A DNA stretch of 64,000 bases, taken from positions 558,001 to 622,000 of the forward strand of contig NZ_JAAXLS010000002.1 of assembly GCF_012328925.1 (NCBI RefSeq), read 5' to 3'. Each line of letters starts with the position of its first letter. The first letter of the stretch is position 1. Source of the stretch: Amycolatopsis acididurans. GTDB taxonomy: Bacteria; Actinomycetota; Actinomycetes; Mycobacteriales; Pseudonocardiaceae. Shown piece by piece: positions 26,436 through 34,115 of this stretch. The position numbers and the translations under genes were made by a program. Under the pieces are notes generated by a model, which was not told the DNA's origin, did no database searches, and was given only the letters and a program-made list of their open reading frames with translations.

Positions 26436-27152
26436 TCAGCCCTCGTTCCCGATCAGCCAGATCCGGGCGTGCCCGGTGTCGCCGGTTTCGTACGCGTCGG
26501 CCGCGGGCGGCGCCGCGGTCACCTCGATCTCGACGACGTCGCCGTCGGAGAGGTTGTCGATCTTGCAGTTCATCAGCGTGGGCACGTCGTACTCGCGGGC
26601 GAGGATGCCCAGGTGGGAGCGCACCGTCCCGCCGAGGCAGATGACGCCGGCGAACCCCTCGATGATCGGCGCGGTCAGCGTGCCGCCGGAGTCGTCGATC
26701 ACGGCGATGGTGCCCTCGGGAATGCCGTCGGCGAGGTAGCCCATCACCTGTTCGATCTTGGAGATCAACGCGACCGGGCCGGTGACCGAAGCGGCATTGC
26801 GGATGACGTTGTCGCCCACACCGACCTGCTTGCGCCCGTCCGCGCCGCCCTCCGCCGCGAACGAGGTCGAGTCGCGTTCCGGTCGCTTGTACTTGTCCGG
26901 TTCGGACTCCAGCGACACGGTCGCCGAAAAGTCGAACCGGTAGCCCGAATCCAGTGCCTCCTGCTCGACCGCCCTGGCGTCGGCGAGGGAGAACAGGTCG
27001 AACTGCCGCTCGAACACCACGTCCTTCCAGCGCGCCCCGGTGGCCGCGAACCGCTTCGCCGCCAGTTCCCGCACGGCGCCGTTGAAGCGGCCGGGCAACG
27101 GCAGCATCTCCGTCGCGCCCCACTTGGGTGAACTCACCGTGGAATCGGACAT
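26436..27152 (-). CDS. stand-alone PEP-utilising phosphohistidine swivel-domain protein 1
   Basis: A 238-residue protein. The C-terminal half is a PEP-utilising mobile domain with the signature GGTVRSHLGILARE, catalytic His180. The N-terminal ~110 residues are unassigned and charged. There is no ATP-grasp domain, so the histidine must be charged by another protein, presumably the PPDK-like enzyme of the operon. First gene of the operon; ATG at 27150-27152 with an AGGTG-type ribosome site and a hairpin just upstream. Phenylphosphate synthase is a known precedent for splitting PEP-synthase-like modules across subunits. Confidence 0.85.
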   Translation of the reverse strand: MSDSTVSSPKWGATEMLPLPGRFNGAVRELAAKRFAATGARWKDVVFERQFDLFSLADARAVEQEALDSGYRFDFSATVSLESEPDKYKRPERDSTSFAAEGGADGRKQVGVGDNVIRNAASVTGPVALISKIEQVMGYLADGIPEGTIAVIDDSGGTLTAPIIEGFAGVICLGGTVRSHLGILAREYDVPTLMNCKIDNLSDGDVVEIEVTAAPPAADAYETGDTGHARIWLIGNEG

Positions 27153-27170
27153 CGTCACCTCGCTCGATCC

Positions 27171-27194
27171 GCCGGCGGCTTCGCTGCCGCCGGC
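27171..27194 (-). promoter_or_regulatory. 5'-leader hairpin of the carboxylase operon
   Basis: GCCGGCGGC (27171-27179) and GCCGCCGGC (27186-27194) form a 9-bp stem, ~20 nt upstream of the first ATG of the operon. A second small inverted repeat TTGGAAACCAA sits at 27217-27227. The 95-bp gap to the divergent LuxR gene must hold both promoters; these are candidate operator or leader elements. Confidence 0.4.
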
Positions 27195-27247
27195 TGAAAA
27201 TCCGGTCTGTCTTTCGTTGGAAACCAAAGCTAGGTACGCTCGACGCT

Positions 27248-28081
27248 GTGACACAGTCCACGTTGGTGGACAGTCCGGCGTCGACGATGACGGCCACGTC
27301 CCCGCAGAGCCGGGCTCGTTCCTCCATGCGAGCAGCCCTCGCCAGGGATGACTATGCGCGCGCGTTCGATGTGCTCGAACACTGCGACAGCGCACCTTCC
27401 GTCGTCGACTTCAAGGAGAACGTGGTCGACGCGCTGCAGCAGCATTTCGCGCTGAAGCACGTCTCCTTCTTCGCCGGCGCCACCTTTCACAACGTTTTCG
27501 GCGACATCGCGCCGCTCACCGAGGGCAAGACCTCGAAGATGCTGCCGGAGTACCGGGAACGCTGGGCCCGCTACGACGTTTTCGGCACCCCGGCCGCGAC
27601 GCGGCAGCTGGTGTCCAGCGGGGTGTCTTCGCTGGCCGAGCTGACCTCGCTGGGGCCGTTGCCCGCCTCGGCGGAGGCCTACGTGCGGCACTTCCTGGTC
27701 GCCACCTGGCGGATGGAGACCGCGGCGGCGATGCGGGTGGAGCTGCCGGACGGGCATCTGGCACTGGTCGGGATGTTCGACCCCAAACCGGACAAGCTCG
27801 GCATTTCCGAGGTCGCGACGTTGCGGCTGCTGAGCAGGCAGCTGTCGGTGATCTGCCGCAGCCTGCCGATGTCGCGCTCGCAGGCGGCCGTGAGCCGGCT
27901 GTCCGAACGTCAGCGGCAGGTCGTGCGCCTTGTCGCCGACGGGCTGTCCAACGCGCAGATCGCCGAAGCCCTGTCGCTGGCCGAGGACAGCGTGAAGAAG
28001 TACGTGAGCCGGATCCTCGGCCTCACCGGCTGCCAGTCGCGGATGGAACTGGCGCTGCTGGCCCGCTCCTGCCGGACATGA
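27248..28081 (+). CDS. LuxR-family regulator of the carboxylase locus
   Basis: About 277 residues. The C-terminal ~65 residues are a LuxR/GerE DNA-binding domain (LSERQRQVVRLVADGLSNAQ and LSLAEDSVKKYVSRILGLTG). The N-terminal ~190 residues look like a GAF/autoinducer-type ligand domain. GTG at 27248 is preferred; ATG at 27287 is possible. It is divergent from the main operon and convergent with the second one, so it is the natural candidate regulator for both. The ligand may be the ketone-like substrate (inference). Confidence 0.85.
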   Translation: MTQSTLVDSPASTMTATSPQSRARSSMRAALARDDYARAFDVLEHCDSAPSVVDFKENVVDALQQHFALKHVSFFAGATFHNVFGDIAPLTEGKTSKMLPEYRERWARYDVFGTPAATRQLVSSGVSSLAELTSLGPLPASAEAYVRHFLVATWRMETAAAMRVELPDGHLALVGMFDPKPDKLGISEVATLRLLSRQLSVICRSLPMSRSQAAVSRLSERQRQVVRLVADGLSNAQIAEALSLAEDSVKKYVSRILGLTGCQSRMELALLARSCRT

Positions 28082-28084
28082 CGA

Positions 28085-28117
28085 AAGAGGCCGCGGATCC
28101 GGGATCCGCGGCCTCTT
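28085..28117. terminator. perfect 16-bp bidirectional hairpin terminator
   Basis: AAGAGGCCGCGGATCC (28085-28100) pairs exactly with GGATCCGCGGCCTCTT (28102-28117). It lies 4 bp after the LuxR stop and 10 bp before the stop of the convergent CrtC-like gene. The A-rich and T-rich ends give terminator character in both directions. Confidence 0.9.
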
Positions 28118-28127
28118 CGCCGTTTCG

Positions 28128-29273
28128 CTACAGGAACGAGGAGTCCTTCGTCAGCCCGTAGCGTGGATGTTCGCCGATGACCATCGACTCGAAGATGCCG
28201 TAGCCGACCGCATCGCCTTCGCGGCACCGGATCACGCAGTCGCGAAGCTGATGCACCTCCCGCGCCGTCGCCGGATCGGACACGTCGGCATAGCGTTCAC
28301 CGTCCAGATGCGACTCGCCGAGCCACGTGCCGTGCCGGTGGCCCTTGAACCCGAAGTACAGCCCGGTGCCGAGGTGAAAGCCGGTGTCGCCGGCCGCCTC
28401 GATCTCGACCGTCCTGGTCCTGCCCCAGCCCGCGTCGAAGGTCATCTTGCCGCCGAGCAGGCGGCGGTTGACCGGATCGAACTTCAGCTCGTCCTGCACG
28501 TTGTTCAACGGCACCTGCGTGCCGTCCGGCTCGTTGACGAAGCCGGAGAAGTACGTGGTCTCACCGTCGACCCACTGGTGGTAGTGATGGATCTCGTAGC
28601 TGCTGCCGTCCGGGCGCCGCATCCACATCGGACTCCACGTGAGCAGGAAGTTCCCGTCGAGCCGCTGCCTGCGGTAGACGTCGGGCGGCGGCTCCCCGAC
28701 GTCCATCCGCACGCCCCACGAGTGGTCGCGGAAGCCGAACCACTCGTCGTCGCGCACCTCGATCTCTTCGCCGTCGATCCAGATGCGCCCCCGTACGGTC
28801 GAGGACTGGTGGTAGCGGAGAAGGTCCGAGCAGATCCGGAACCCGTCCGGTTCGCGCTGACCGTCCTTCGCTTCCAGAAACGGCGGCAGCACACCGGTGA
28901 CGGTGAGGTCGAACCGGATCGGCAGCATGTGGTTCTCCCGCAGCACGAAGCGCACCGACTTCAGCGGTTCGAGCACCTCGTAGTCGAGCGGCCCCACCCC
29001 GACCCGGTCCGGGTCACGGTCGAGACGCCTGCTCGCCCTGACCGTCAGCTGTTCCTTGCCGCGGGAGATCCCGGCGAACATGTCGATGACGTTGCGGTTG
29101 TGGTACTTGCCGATGCCGCAGTCCACCTGGAGCGAACCGTCCCTGGCGAACAGCGACGCCCAGAGTTTCTCGGTCCACGAGATGTCGGCGTGGGCGATCG
29201 TCGCGAACGTCTCCGGCGTTTGGTGGCACAGCAGTTCGTCCGCGGGAACGATCTTCTGCATGGACTGGCGCAC
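28128..29273 (-). CDS. CrtC/AttH-like lipocalin-fold protein
   Basis: A 381-residue soluble protein rich in Trp, Gly and His. FRDHSWGVR (181-189), preceded by DDEWFG, resembles the (R/Y)DHxWG motif of CrtC/AttH hydratase-like double-lipocalin proteins, which hydrate or isomerise hydrophobic isoprenoid substrates. HHYHQWVDGETTYFSGF and GFKGHRHGTWLGE continue the beta-rich pattern. GTG at 29271-29273 follows AGGAAGGAGG. It is the last gene of the second swivel-domain operon. A terpenoid-like or otherwise hydrophobic substrate for the locus is suggested; activity is unknown. Confidence 0.7.
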   Translation of the reverse strand: MRQSMQKIVPADELLCHQTPETFATIAHADISWTEKLWASLFARDGSLQVDCGIGKYHNRNVIDMFAGISRGKEQLTVRASRRLDRDPDRVGVGPLDYEVLEPLKSVRFVLRENHMLPIRFDLTVTGVLPPFLEAKDGQREPDGFRICSDLLRYHQSSTVRGRIWIDGEEIEVRDDEWFGFRDHSWGVRMDVGEPPPDVYRRQRLDGNFLLTWSPMWMRRPDGSSYEIHHYHQWVDGETTYFSGFVNEPDGTQVPLNNVQDELKFDPVNRRLLGGKMTFDAGWGRTRTVEIEAAGDTGFHLGTGLYFGFKGHRHGTWLGESHLDGERYADVSDPATAREVHQLRDCVIRCREGDAVGYGIFESMVIGEHPRYGLTKDSSFL

Positions 29274-29294
29274 GGCGCGCCTCCTTCCTAGCGG

Positions 29295-30893
29295 CTAGCG
29301 CACGGGCGAGAACGAGCCCGGCATGTCATTGGCCACCAGGGCGGTTCCGAAGATCGTGGCGGCCTGATCGTCGTCGTCGAAGGGATCCGGGTACAGCGCG
29401 AGGGTGTCCGGCGACATCGACCAGTCGATCCGGTCCGTCACCCCCGCCAGTGCCGCGAACGGGCGCAGCCCCGAGGTGTACATCGTGGTCGCGGCGAAGA
29501 TCCGTTCCCGCCGGTCCATCTCCGCGAACCGCTGGTACAGCTTCATGTGGCACCGGCTCAGTTCCGTCGTGACCTCCGCCCACGACGCAGGGTCCAGCAG
29601 CTCTCGCGTCCCGTCCGGGCGGTGCCCGAACACGGCCGCCTTGGACACGGCGGTGAGCAGCTGGTCCGGTTCGGTGAACGTCGTTCCCCAGTCGTTGATC
29701 TCGAACTCGGTGAACGCCGAACGGTCGAACACCAGCGCCATCGTGAGCCCGGCGTAGGGCGGCTCGAGGTCCTCGGCCCAGGGATAGGCCCAGGCGCTCG
29801 GGCCGAGTGACAGGTAGTCCCGCACGATCGTCTGCTCGTTGCCGGAATGCGGATACGGCCCGGAGTCGCAGATACCGACGCGGGAATCGCAGAAATACAG
29901 GAACGAGTAGCCCGAAACGGTCGCGTTGAGGCGTTTGAGCGTTTTCGCCGTCGCCGTGTCCAGTGTGGTCGCGGCGCCGGTCAGCTCCGCGACGACGGGT
30001 TCGGCCAGGTAACGGTTGGTGAATCCGGCGTCCTTGTAGTCGAGCGTGCCGTCGCCACGGTGTGCGAGTGTGAGCCTGCGCCAGAAATCGACGACGGCGC
30101 GGATCTCGTCACGCCGCTCGTCCGGCCTGAGCTTGCCCATCTTGATGAGGCATTCCCGGCCGCACAGGTAGTGGTAGCCGATCATCCAGATCCACAGTGG
30201 ACTGACCTGGTTCGGTCCGGTGCGCATGCGCCGTCCGAGTTCCTCGGCCGGCATCGCCGCGTCGATCTCCGCGACGCGCCGGGCGTAGCTGTGGAAGTCC
30301 TCGATCACCGACAGCGACATGTAGGGCAGCATCGGGAACAGCTCGGAGGTGAAGCCCGACCGCCGGGTCATTTCCGGCTTGAACGCGCGGCCCATGTGCT
30401 GCACCAGATCGTCCAGCCGGTCGTCGGTGAGCTCCTCGGCGATCAACGCGTCCAGCCCGGCCTGCGACACCGAGACGTCGAAGTCCTTGACGGCGATCTC
30501 GTCCCCGACGCGGCGGATGTAGTTCCACCACTGCTCGTGCACATCCGCCGCCTCGCTCTGGCGGACCACACCCGTGCCGTCCTCGATGTCGAGGGTGACC
30601 CTGGTGCCGTCGGTCAGCTCGGCCAGCTCGGTCCCGACGAGGCAGGGCACCTCGAACTCCCGGGAGACGATCGCCAGGTGGGAGCGCAACGTCCCGTCGC
30701 GGCAGACGATGCCGCCGAGCCTGCCGAGGATCGGCGAGAGGAAGGTGGTCCCTCCCGAGGCGACGACCGCGATGGTGTCCTCCAGATCGGAGTCCAGCGA
30801 GGCCAGTACGTCCTCGGGCGAACGGAAATGCCGCACCGCCCCGGTCGCCGCGGCGAAGGTGTAGGAAGGCGTTCCTTTACCGACAACACTCAT
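29295..30893 (-). CDS. fused phosphohistidine swivel domain + partner protein 3
   Basis: A 532-residue fusion. Residues ~1-115 are a PEP-utilising swivel domain with His72 in DGTLRSHLAIVSRE; the remaining ~410 residues match the partner family, with YSFLYFCDSR (C335, R338) and GPY at 345-347, and CGRE at ~244-247. The order swivel-then-partner equals the order of the separate genes at 32466-30896 and 27152-24866, so this is a natural gene fusion and shows the two act as one unit. ATG at 30891-30893 follows GGAGG; a TTG two codons earlier is less likely. Confidence 0.85.
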   Translation of the reverse strand: MSVVGKGTPSYTFAAATGAVRHFRSPEDVLASLDSDLEDTIAVVASGGTTFLSPILGRLGGIVCRDGTLRSHLAIVSREFEVPCLVGTELAELTDGTRVTLDIEDGTGVVRQSEAADVHEQWWNYIRRVGDEIAVKDFDVSVSQAGLDALIAEELTDDRLDDLVQHMGRAFKPEMTRRSGFTSELFPMLPYMSLSVIEDFHSYARRVAEIDAAMPAEELGRRMRTGPNQVSPLWIWMIGYHYLCGRECLIKMGKLRPDERRDEIRAVVDFWRRLTLAHRGDGTLDYKDAGFTNRYLAEPVVAELTGAATTLDTATAKTLKRLNATVSGYSFLYFCDSRVGICDSGPYPHSGNEQTIVRDYLSLGPSAWAYPWAEDLEPPYAGLTMALVFDRSAFTEFEINDWGTTFTEPDQLLTAVSKAAVFGHRPDGTRELLDPASWAEVTTELSRCHMKLYQRFAEMDRRERIFAATTMYTSGLRPFAALAGVTDRIDWSMSPDTLALYPDPFDDDDQAATIFGTALVANDMPGSFSPVR

Positions 30894-30895
30894 GA

Positions 30896-32092
30896 TCAAC
30901 CTCCAAGGGGACGGAAGCAGCCGTCACGGTCCTGCGGGACGAACACCCCGCCGATGAGACTCAGCGCCAGGTCGGGATCGCTGAACTTCTGGTACGAGCG
31001 CGCGATCCGCGGCGTGATGCTCCAGTCGATTTCGTCGTAGCACCCGGCGAGCCGGGCCCAGGCCTTGAGCTTCCACGCGTACATCTCGGTGGCGTAGAGG
31101 TTGCGCTCCTCGGGGTCGGTCTCGGCCAGCCGCTGGTACAGCGCGCGGTGTGCCTTCCGGATCGCCTTGGTCGCTTCGTCCACCTCGGCGGCCTCCAGCG
31201 GGCGCAGCCGGCCGCCGTCGGTGCAGAACACGCGGGTCTCCAGGATGTCGGCCTGGTAGTCGCTGGGGGTGAACCACGCGGTCCCCCACACGTTGTTGTC
31301 CATCTTCACCGAAGCGGGCAGCCGGTAGGCGATGACGAAATGGTGGTAGGGCAGGGTTTCCCGGATCCCGTCCACCCACGGGAAGTCCCCGTCGCCGTCG
31401 AGACACGTTTCCCGCAACGCGAGGAAACTGCCGTCCTCCAGCACGTACGGGCCCGTGTCGCAGACCGCGGTGCGCGCGTCGCAGTTCTCCAGGAAGGCGT
31501 AGGCGGTCAGCCGGGCACCGAACTTGCGGATACCCGATTTGGTCGCGTCGTCCGCGGCGACGAGGTTGCCGCGAATCTCGCTCAGCAGTGCGTCGCCGGC
31601 GACGTGCGAGCTGTTGGCCGGCGTGGCGTCCATATTGAACAGCACGCCGTCGGTGCGCATCGCGATCGTGGCCTCACGCCAGAACCGCAGCACCTCCAGC
31701 TGGTCCTCCAGCCCGTCGGCGAGTGTGTTCTCGCCGAGGTCGACGAACAGTTCCCGGCCGGTGAGGTAGTGCAGCGGCATGGCGGCCAGGTTGATGAAGC
31801 TGCGCTTGTTGCCGATCGGCAGCGCCGTGCGCACCAGCTCTGTGGCACTCGCGTGCTGTTTGATGGTGCGGATGCGCTCCGGCACGCGGAGGTAGTCCTC
31901 CATCATCGACATCAGGATGTAGGTGTTCATCCCGAACAGCTCGGACTCGAACACCGTGCGGGCCGAAAGCTCGGACTTGTAGGCCGCGCCCGCGACGTGC
32001 ACGAGCCAGTTCCACTCCTCGAGTGTGGGCTCGTAGGAGGGGTCGGTGTAGATCGCCTTGACGTTGGCGGGAGTGGTCAGCTGTGCTGTCAT
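30896..32092 (-). CDS. partner protein 2 of phosphohistidine swivel domain (uncharacterised family)
   Basis: A 398-residue soluble protein of the same family as those at 24866-26431 and 29295-30893. The shared motif reads YAFLENCDAR (C204, R207) with GPY at 214-216; TGRE at 111-114 and a FWRE helix are also conserved, as is WGT near residue 275. It is shorter than copy 1, lacking the C-terminal extension. Its ATG overlaps the stop of the small swivel-domain gene by 4 bp, giving coupled 1:1 synthesis. The fold and reaction are unknown. Confidence 0.8.
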   Translation of the reverse strand: MTAQLTTPANVKAIYTDPSYEPTLEEWNWLVHVAGAAYKSELSARTVFESELFGMNTYILMSMMEDYLRVPERIRTIKQHASATELVRTALPIGNKRSFINLAAMPLHYLTGRELFVDLGENTLADGLEDQLEVLRFWREATIAMRTDGVLFNMDATPANSSHVAGDALLSEIRGNLVAADDATKSGIRKFGARLTAYAFLENCDARTAVCDTGPYVLEDGSFLALRETCLDGDGDFPWVDGIRETLPYHHFVIAYRLPASVKMDNNVWGTAWFTPSDYQADILETRVFCTDGGRLRPLEAAEVDEATKAIRKAHRALYQRLAETDPEERNLYATEMYAWKLKAWARLAGCYDEIDWSITPRIARSYQKFSDPDLALSLIGGVFVPQDRDGCFRPLGG

Positions 32093-32466
32093 GCCGTCAC
32101 CGCCCCGGCCGCGACGGACACGCGCGCGGTCTCGGCGCCGGAGAGGTCCAGCACCACGGTGTCGCCGTCGGACACGGTGCCGCCGAGTTCCGCGGCCAGC
32201 ACACAGGGCACGTCGGATTCGCGCGAGAGGATCGCCAGGTGGGACTCGCGGCTGCCCGCGGTGCACACGATCGCCCGCAGGTCCGGCAGGATCGGCGACA
32301 GGAAGGTCATCCCGCCCTTGTTGACGAACGCGATCGTGTCTTCCAGGTCGTCGTCGTCGATCGACAGCACGTCCGAGGTGTCGTTGAACCACCTCGCGGT
32401 GCCCCGTACCTCACCGGCGGTGAAGAGGTTCACCCCGGTACCGACCTCGTTCAGATCTCCGCTCAT
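32089..32466 (-). CDS. stand-alone phosphohistidine swivel-domain protein 2
   Basis: A 125-residue protein that is essentially only a PEP-utilising mobile domain: DDDLEDTIAFVNKGGMTFL, then His76 in GSRESHLAILSRESDVP. It closely resembles the N-terminus of the fused protein at 29295-30893. There is no ATP-binding domain. ATG at 32464-32466 has a GGAG 5 nt upstream; a GTG one codon before is possible. First gene of the second operon, which has no PPDK-like gene of its own and so probably depends on the one at 21057-22793. Confidence 0.82.
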   Translation of the reverse strand: MSGDLNEVGTGVNLFTAGEVRGTARWFNDTSDVLSIDDDDLEDTIAFVNKGGMTFLSPILPDLRAIVCTAGSRESHLAILSRESDVPCVLAAELGGTVSDGDTVVLDLSGAETARVSVAAGAVTA

Positions 32467-32745
32467 CACTACTCCGTTCCGCCCCGGCGCTGGGGAGTTC
32501 GGTTGTCTTGGACAGGCGCGTCAGCGCAGGTCGGACGTTACGAGCGGGGTGAACTGGGCCACAGTGCACTTAGGGGGACATTGGGTGGCGGGCGTCGTGG
32601 CGAAGGCCCAAAGCCCCGCCCGGCGCGGCCGAAGGTCCACTCCGGTTCGCGCCGCAATGCCCGGTGATCAAGTGTCTCCCGCCCCTGCCCCGCGCCACGA
32701 ACTCCCTGATCGAATCGGCTGATCACGCGAAACGGGGAGGACATC
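32467..32745. other. 279-bp intergenic region
   Basis: Divergent spacer between the second swivel-domain operon (reading left) and the small ORF at 32746. It must hold the operon promoter. I see GC-rich sequence with no clear long inverted repeat and no supported ORF; a short GGGGGACATTGGG run near 32570-32590 is only weakly reminiscent of half a DosR site. Confidence 0.4.
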
Positions 32746-32955
32746 GTGATCAACACACTGATCGAACTCCAGCACCTGGCCGCGCTGCGTCCCGCCGCCA
32801 CCGCACCGGCCGTGGACATCGCGGCCTGGTACCGCGCGAAAGGCGACGTGCACGAGCACCTCGCCGCGGAGGCGCAGGACGCCGCCACCGCCGCGCGCAA
32901 CCAGGAACTGGCCTCCCGTGCCCGCGAACACGCCGCCGTGCTGCTCCTGTCGTAG
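32746..32955 (+). CDS. small hypothetical protein
   Basis: A 69-residue Ala-rich helical protein with WYRAKGDVHEHLAAEA in the middle; no signal peptide or membrane segment. GTG start preceded by GGGGAGG at a good distance. I do not recognise the family. It is convergent with the PNPOx-like gene. Confidence 0.6.
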   Translation: MINTLIELQHLAALRPAATAPAVDIAAWYRAKGDVHEHLAAEAQDAATAARNQELASRAREHAAVLLLS

Positions 32956-32962
32956 CGAGGAG

Positions 32963-32973
32963 TCCACAGTGGA
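32963..32973. repeat. TCCACAGTGGA palindrome (intergenic copy)
   Basis: Perfect 11-bp odd palindrome between two convergent genes. Identical copies lie inside coding sequence at 30191-30201 and 55619-55629, and one-mismatch variants occur elsewhere (e.g. around 37071). Confidence 0.5.
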
Positions 32974-32978
32974 TTCGG

Positions 32979-33395
32979 CTACCGGACGCCGTGTGGATGA
33001 CCGTTGGTGAGGGTGAATCCGGTGACGAACGTCGGGTGGATACGCAGCACGCGGTCCATGTGGCGATCGACCCACGGGCGCAGAAGGCTCTTGTAGCGCT
33101 CGACCGCCGCCGGGTCGGTGACCTCGCGCGCGATGCCGGTGACGATGACGCTCCAGCCCGTGTGCTCCTTGGGGTCGATGTCGTCGGCTTCGTAGGCGAC
33201 CACGGTATTGACGCTCGAGGTGAGAGCGGCGCCGGTGTGGCTGCGGATGACCACGGCATCGCCGTCGACGAGGTGATTGACGGGGCGGATGGCGGGCAGC
33301 GCGTCCTCGGTGAACACGATCCGGCCCAGGCCGACGCCGCGCAGCAGTTCCAGCGCTTCCTCGCGGCTGAGCTCGGTCAGGCGACGGGCGTTCAT
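32979..33395 (-). CDS. pyridoxamine 5'-phosphate oxidase-family flavin-binding protein (Rv0080-like)
   Basis: A 138-residue split-barrel protein. LGRIVFTEDALPAIRPVNHLVDGDAVVIRSHTG matches the start of the PNPOx-like/flavin reductase group, followed by VAYEADDIDP and GWSVIVTGIAREV. Such proteins bind FMN, F420 or heme and act in redox reactions or stress. The same kind of gene (Rv0080) precedes the ArsR-hyc locus in M. tuberculosis. A 50-residue ORF overlaps its start by 4 bp (ATGA). Cofactor and substrate are not certain. Confidence 0.85.
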   Translation of the reverse strand: MNARRLTELSREEALELLRGVGLGRIVFTEDALPAIRPVNHLVDGDAVVIRSHTGAALTSSVNTVVAYEADDIDPKEHTGWSVIVTGIAREVTDPAAVERYKSLLRPWVDRHMDRVLRIHPTFVTGFTLTNGHPHGVR

Positions 33396-33544
33396 CTGCT
33401 CGCCGCCCGGGATCCCGACCCGGAAGATCTGACGCGCGACGCATCGGCCTCCGCGTCCGCGCGATGCGCGAAGTCCGCCGTCCGCCGGAGGTACTCGCGC
33501 GCCTTCTCACCCTCGGGCCGCATCGCCACATCGGGTCGCGCCAT
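33392..33544 (-). CDS. small ORF upstream of and coupled to the PNPOx-like gene
   Basis: A 50-codon ORF starting MARPDVAMRPEGEKAREYL, with a charged helical middle (RRTADFAHRADAEADASR). GGAG lies 9 nt before the ATG (33542-33544), and its stop overlaps the next ATG as ATGA. The spacing and coupling suggest a real small protein or a translated leader. No family is recognised. Confidence 0.5.
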   Translation of the reverse strand: MARPDVAMRPEGEKAREYLRRTADFAHRADAEADASRVRSSGSGSRAASR

Positions 33545-33604
33545 CGTCACACGCTCCAACACTTGCAAACTTTCGAAACTCTTACTTATTGCATGCTACT
33601 ATGC

Positions 33605-33632
33605 CTTAGCCGAGTCTTTCGGAGTTGCTAAG
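33605..33632. promoter_or_regulatory. inverted repeat, candidate ArsR operator
   Basis: CTTAGC (33605-33610) and GCTAAG (33627-33632) flank an inner CCGA...TCGG pair, in the only clearly AT-rich stretch of the locus (33550-33660), between the divergent PNPOx and ArsR genes. A wider pair CAACACTT / AAGTGTTG flanks the region at about 33558 and 33639. ArsR-family repressors bind such sites and usually regulate themselves. Confidence 0.5.
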
Positions 33633-33681
33633 ATTAGAAAGTGTTGAAGCGTGCTCAGGTGTGTGGTCGGAAGGAGCGTTG

Positions 33682-34047
33682 GTGAGCAGGCCCCTCTACC
33701 AGCTGAAGGCGGAGTTCTTCAAGACACTGGGCCATCCCGCCCGGATCCGCGTGCTGGAGCTGCTGTCCGAGCGGGAGCACTCGGTCGCCGAGATGCTGCC
33801 CGAGGTGGGCATCGAACCTGCGAACCTGTCGCAGCAGCTCGCGGTGCTGCGCCGCACGGGCCTGGTCACGACCCGCAAGGAAGGCTCCAGCGTGTTCTAC
33901 TCGCTGACCAGCCCGCACGTGGCGGAACTGCTGGCGGTGGCGCGCAAGATCCTCACCGGCGTGCTCTCCGGCCAGGCCGAGCTGCTCGACGATCTGCGCG
34001 CGCCGGCCGAGCCGGTACAGGCGCGCGGCAACTCCAAGGCCAGCTAG
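33682..34047 (+). CDS. ArsR-family regulator (Rv0081-like)
   Basis: A 121-residue winged-helix repressor: FFKTLGHPARIRVLELLSE, the recognition helix in IEPANLSQQLAVLRRTGLV and wing TRKEGSSVFYSL. There are no cysteines in the typical metal-binding helix, so it is probably not a classical arsenite/metal sensor. GTG at 33682-33684 follows AAGGAG by 5 nt. It leads the hydrogenase-related operon just as Rv0081 leads Rv0082-Rv0087 in M. tuberculosis, where it is a hypoxia regulator. Confidence 0.9.
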   Translation: MSRPLYQLKAEFFKTLGHPARIRVLELLSEREHSVAEMLPEVGIEPANLSQQLAVLRRTGLVTTRKEGSSVFYSLTSPHVAELLAVARKILTGVLSGQAELLDDLRAPAEPVQARGNSKAS

Positions 34048-34115
34048 TACGTAACCGTCCCCACCGAGCCTGCCCCGCGACCACGGGCAGGCGAGCACAC
34101 CCTTGGAGTGCCTGA

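Noticed and set aside
24695-26644. 649-codon open frame on the plus strand opposite partner protein 1
   Set aside because: Pro/Arg/His-rich translation with no family pattern; it is the antisense shadow of a well-supported minus-strand gene, common at this GC content.
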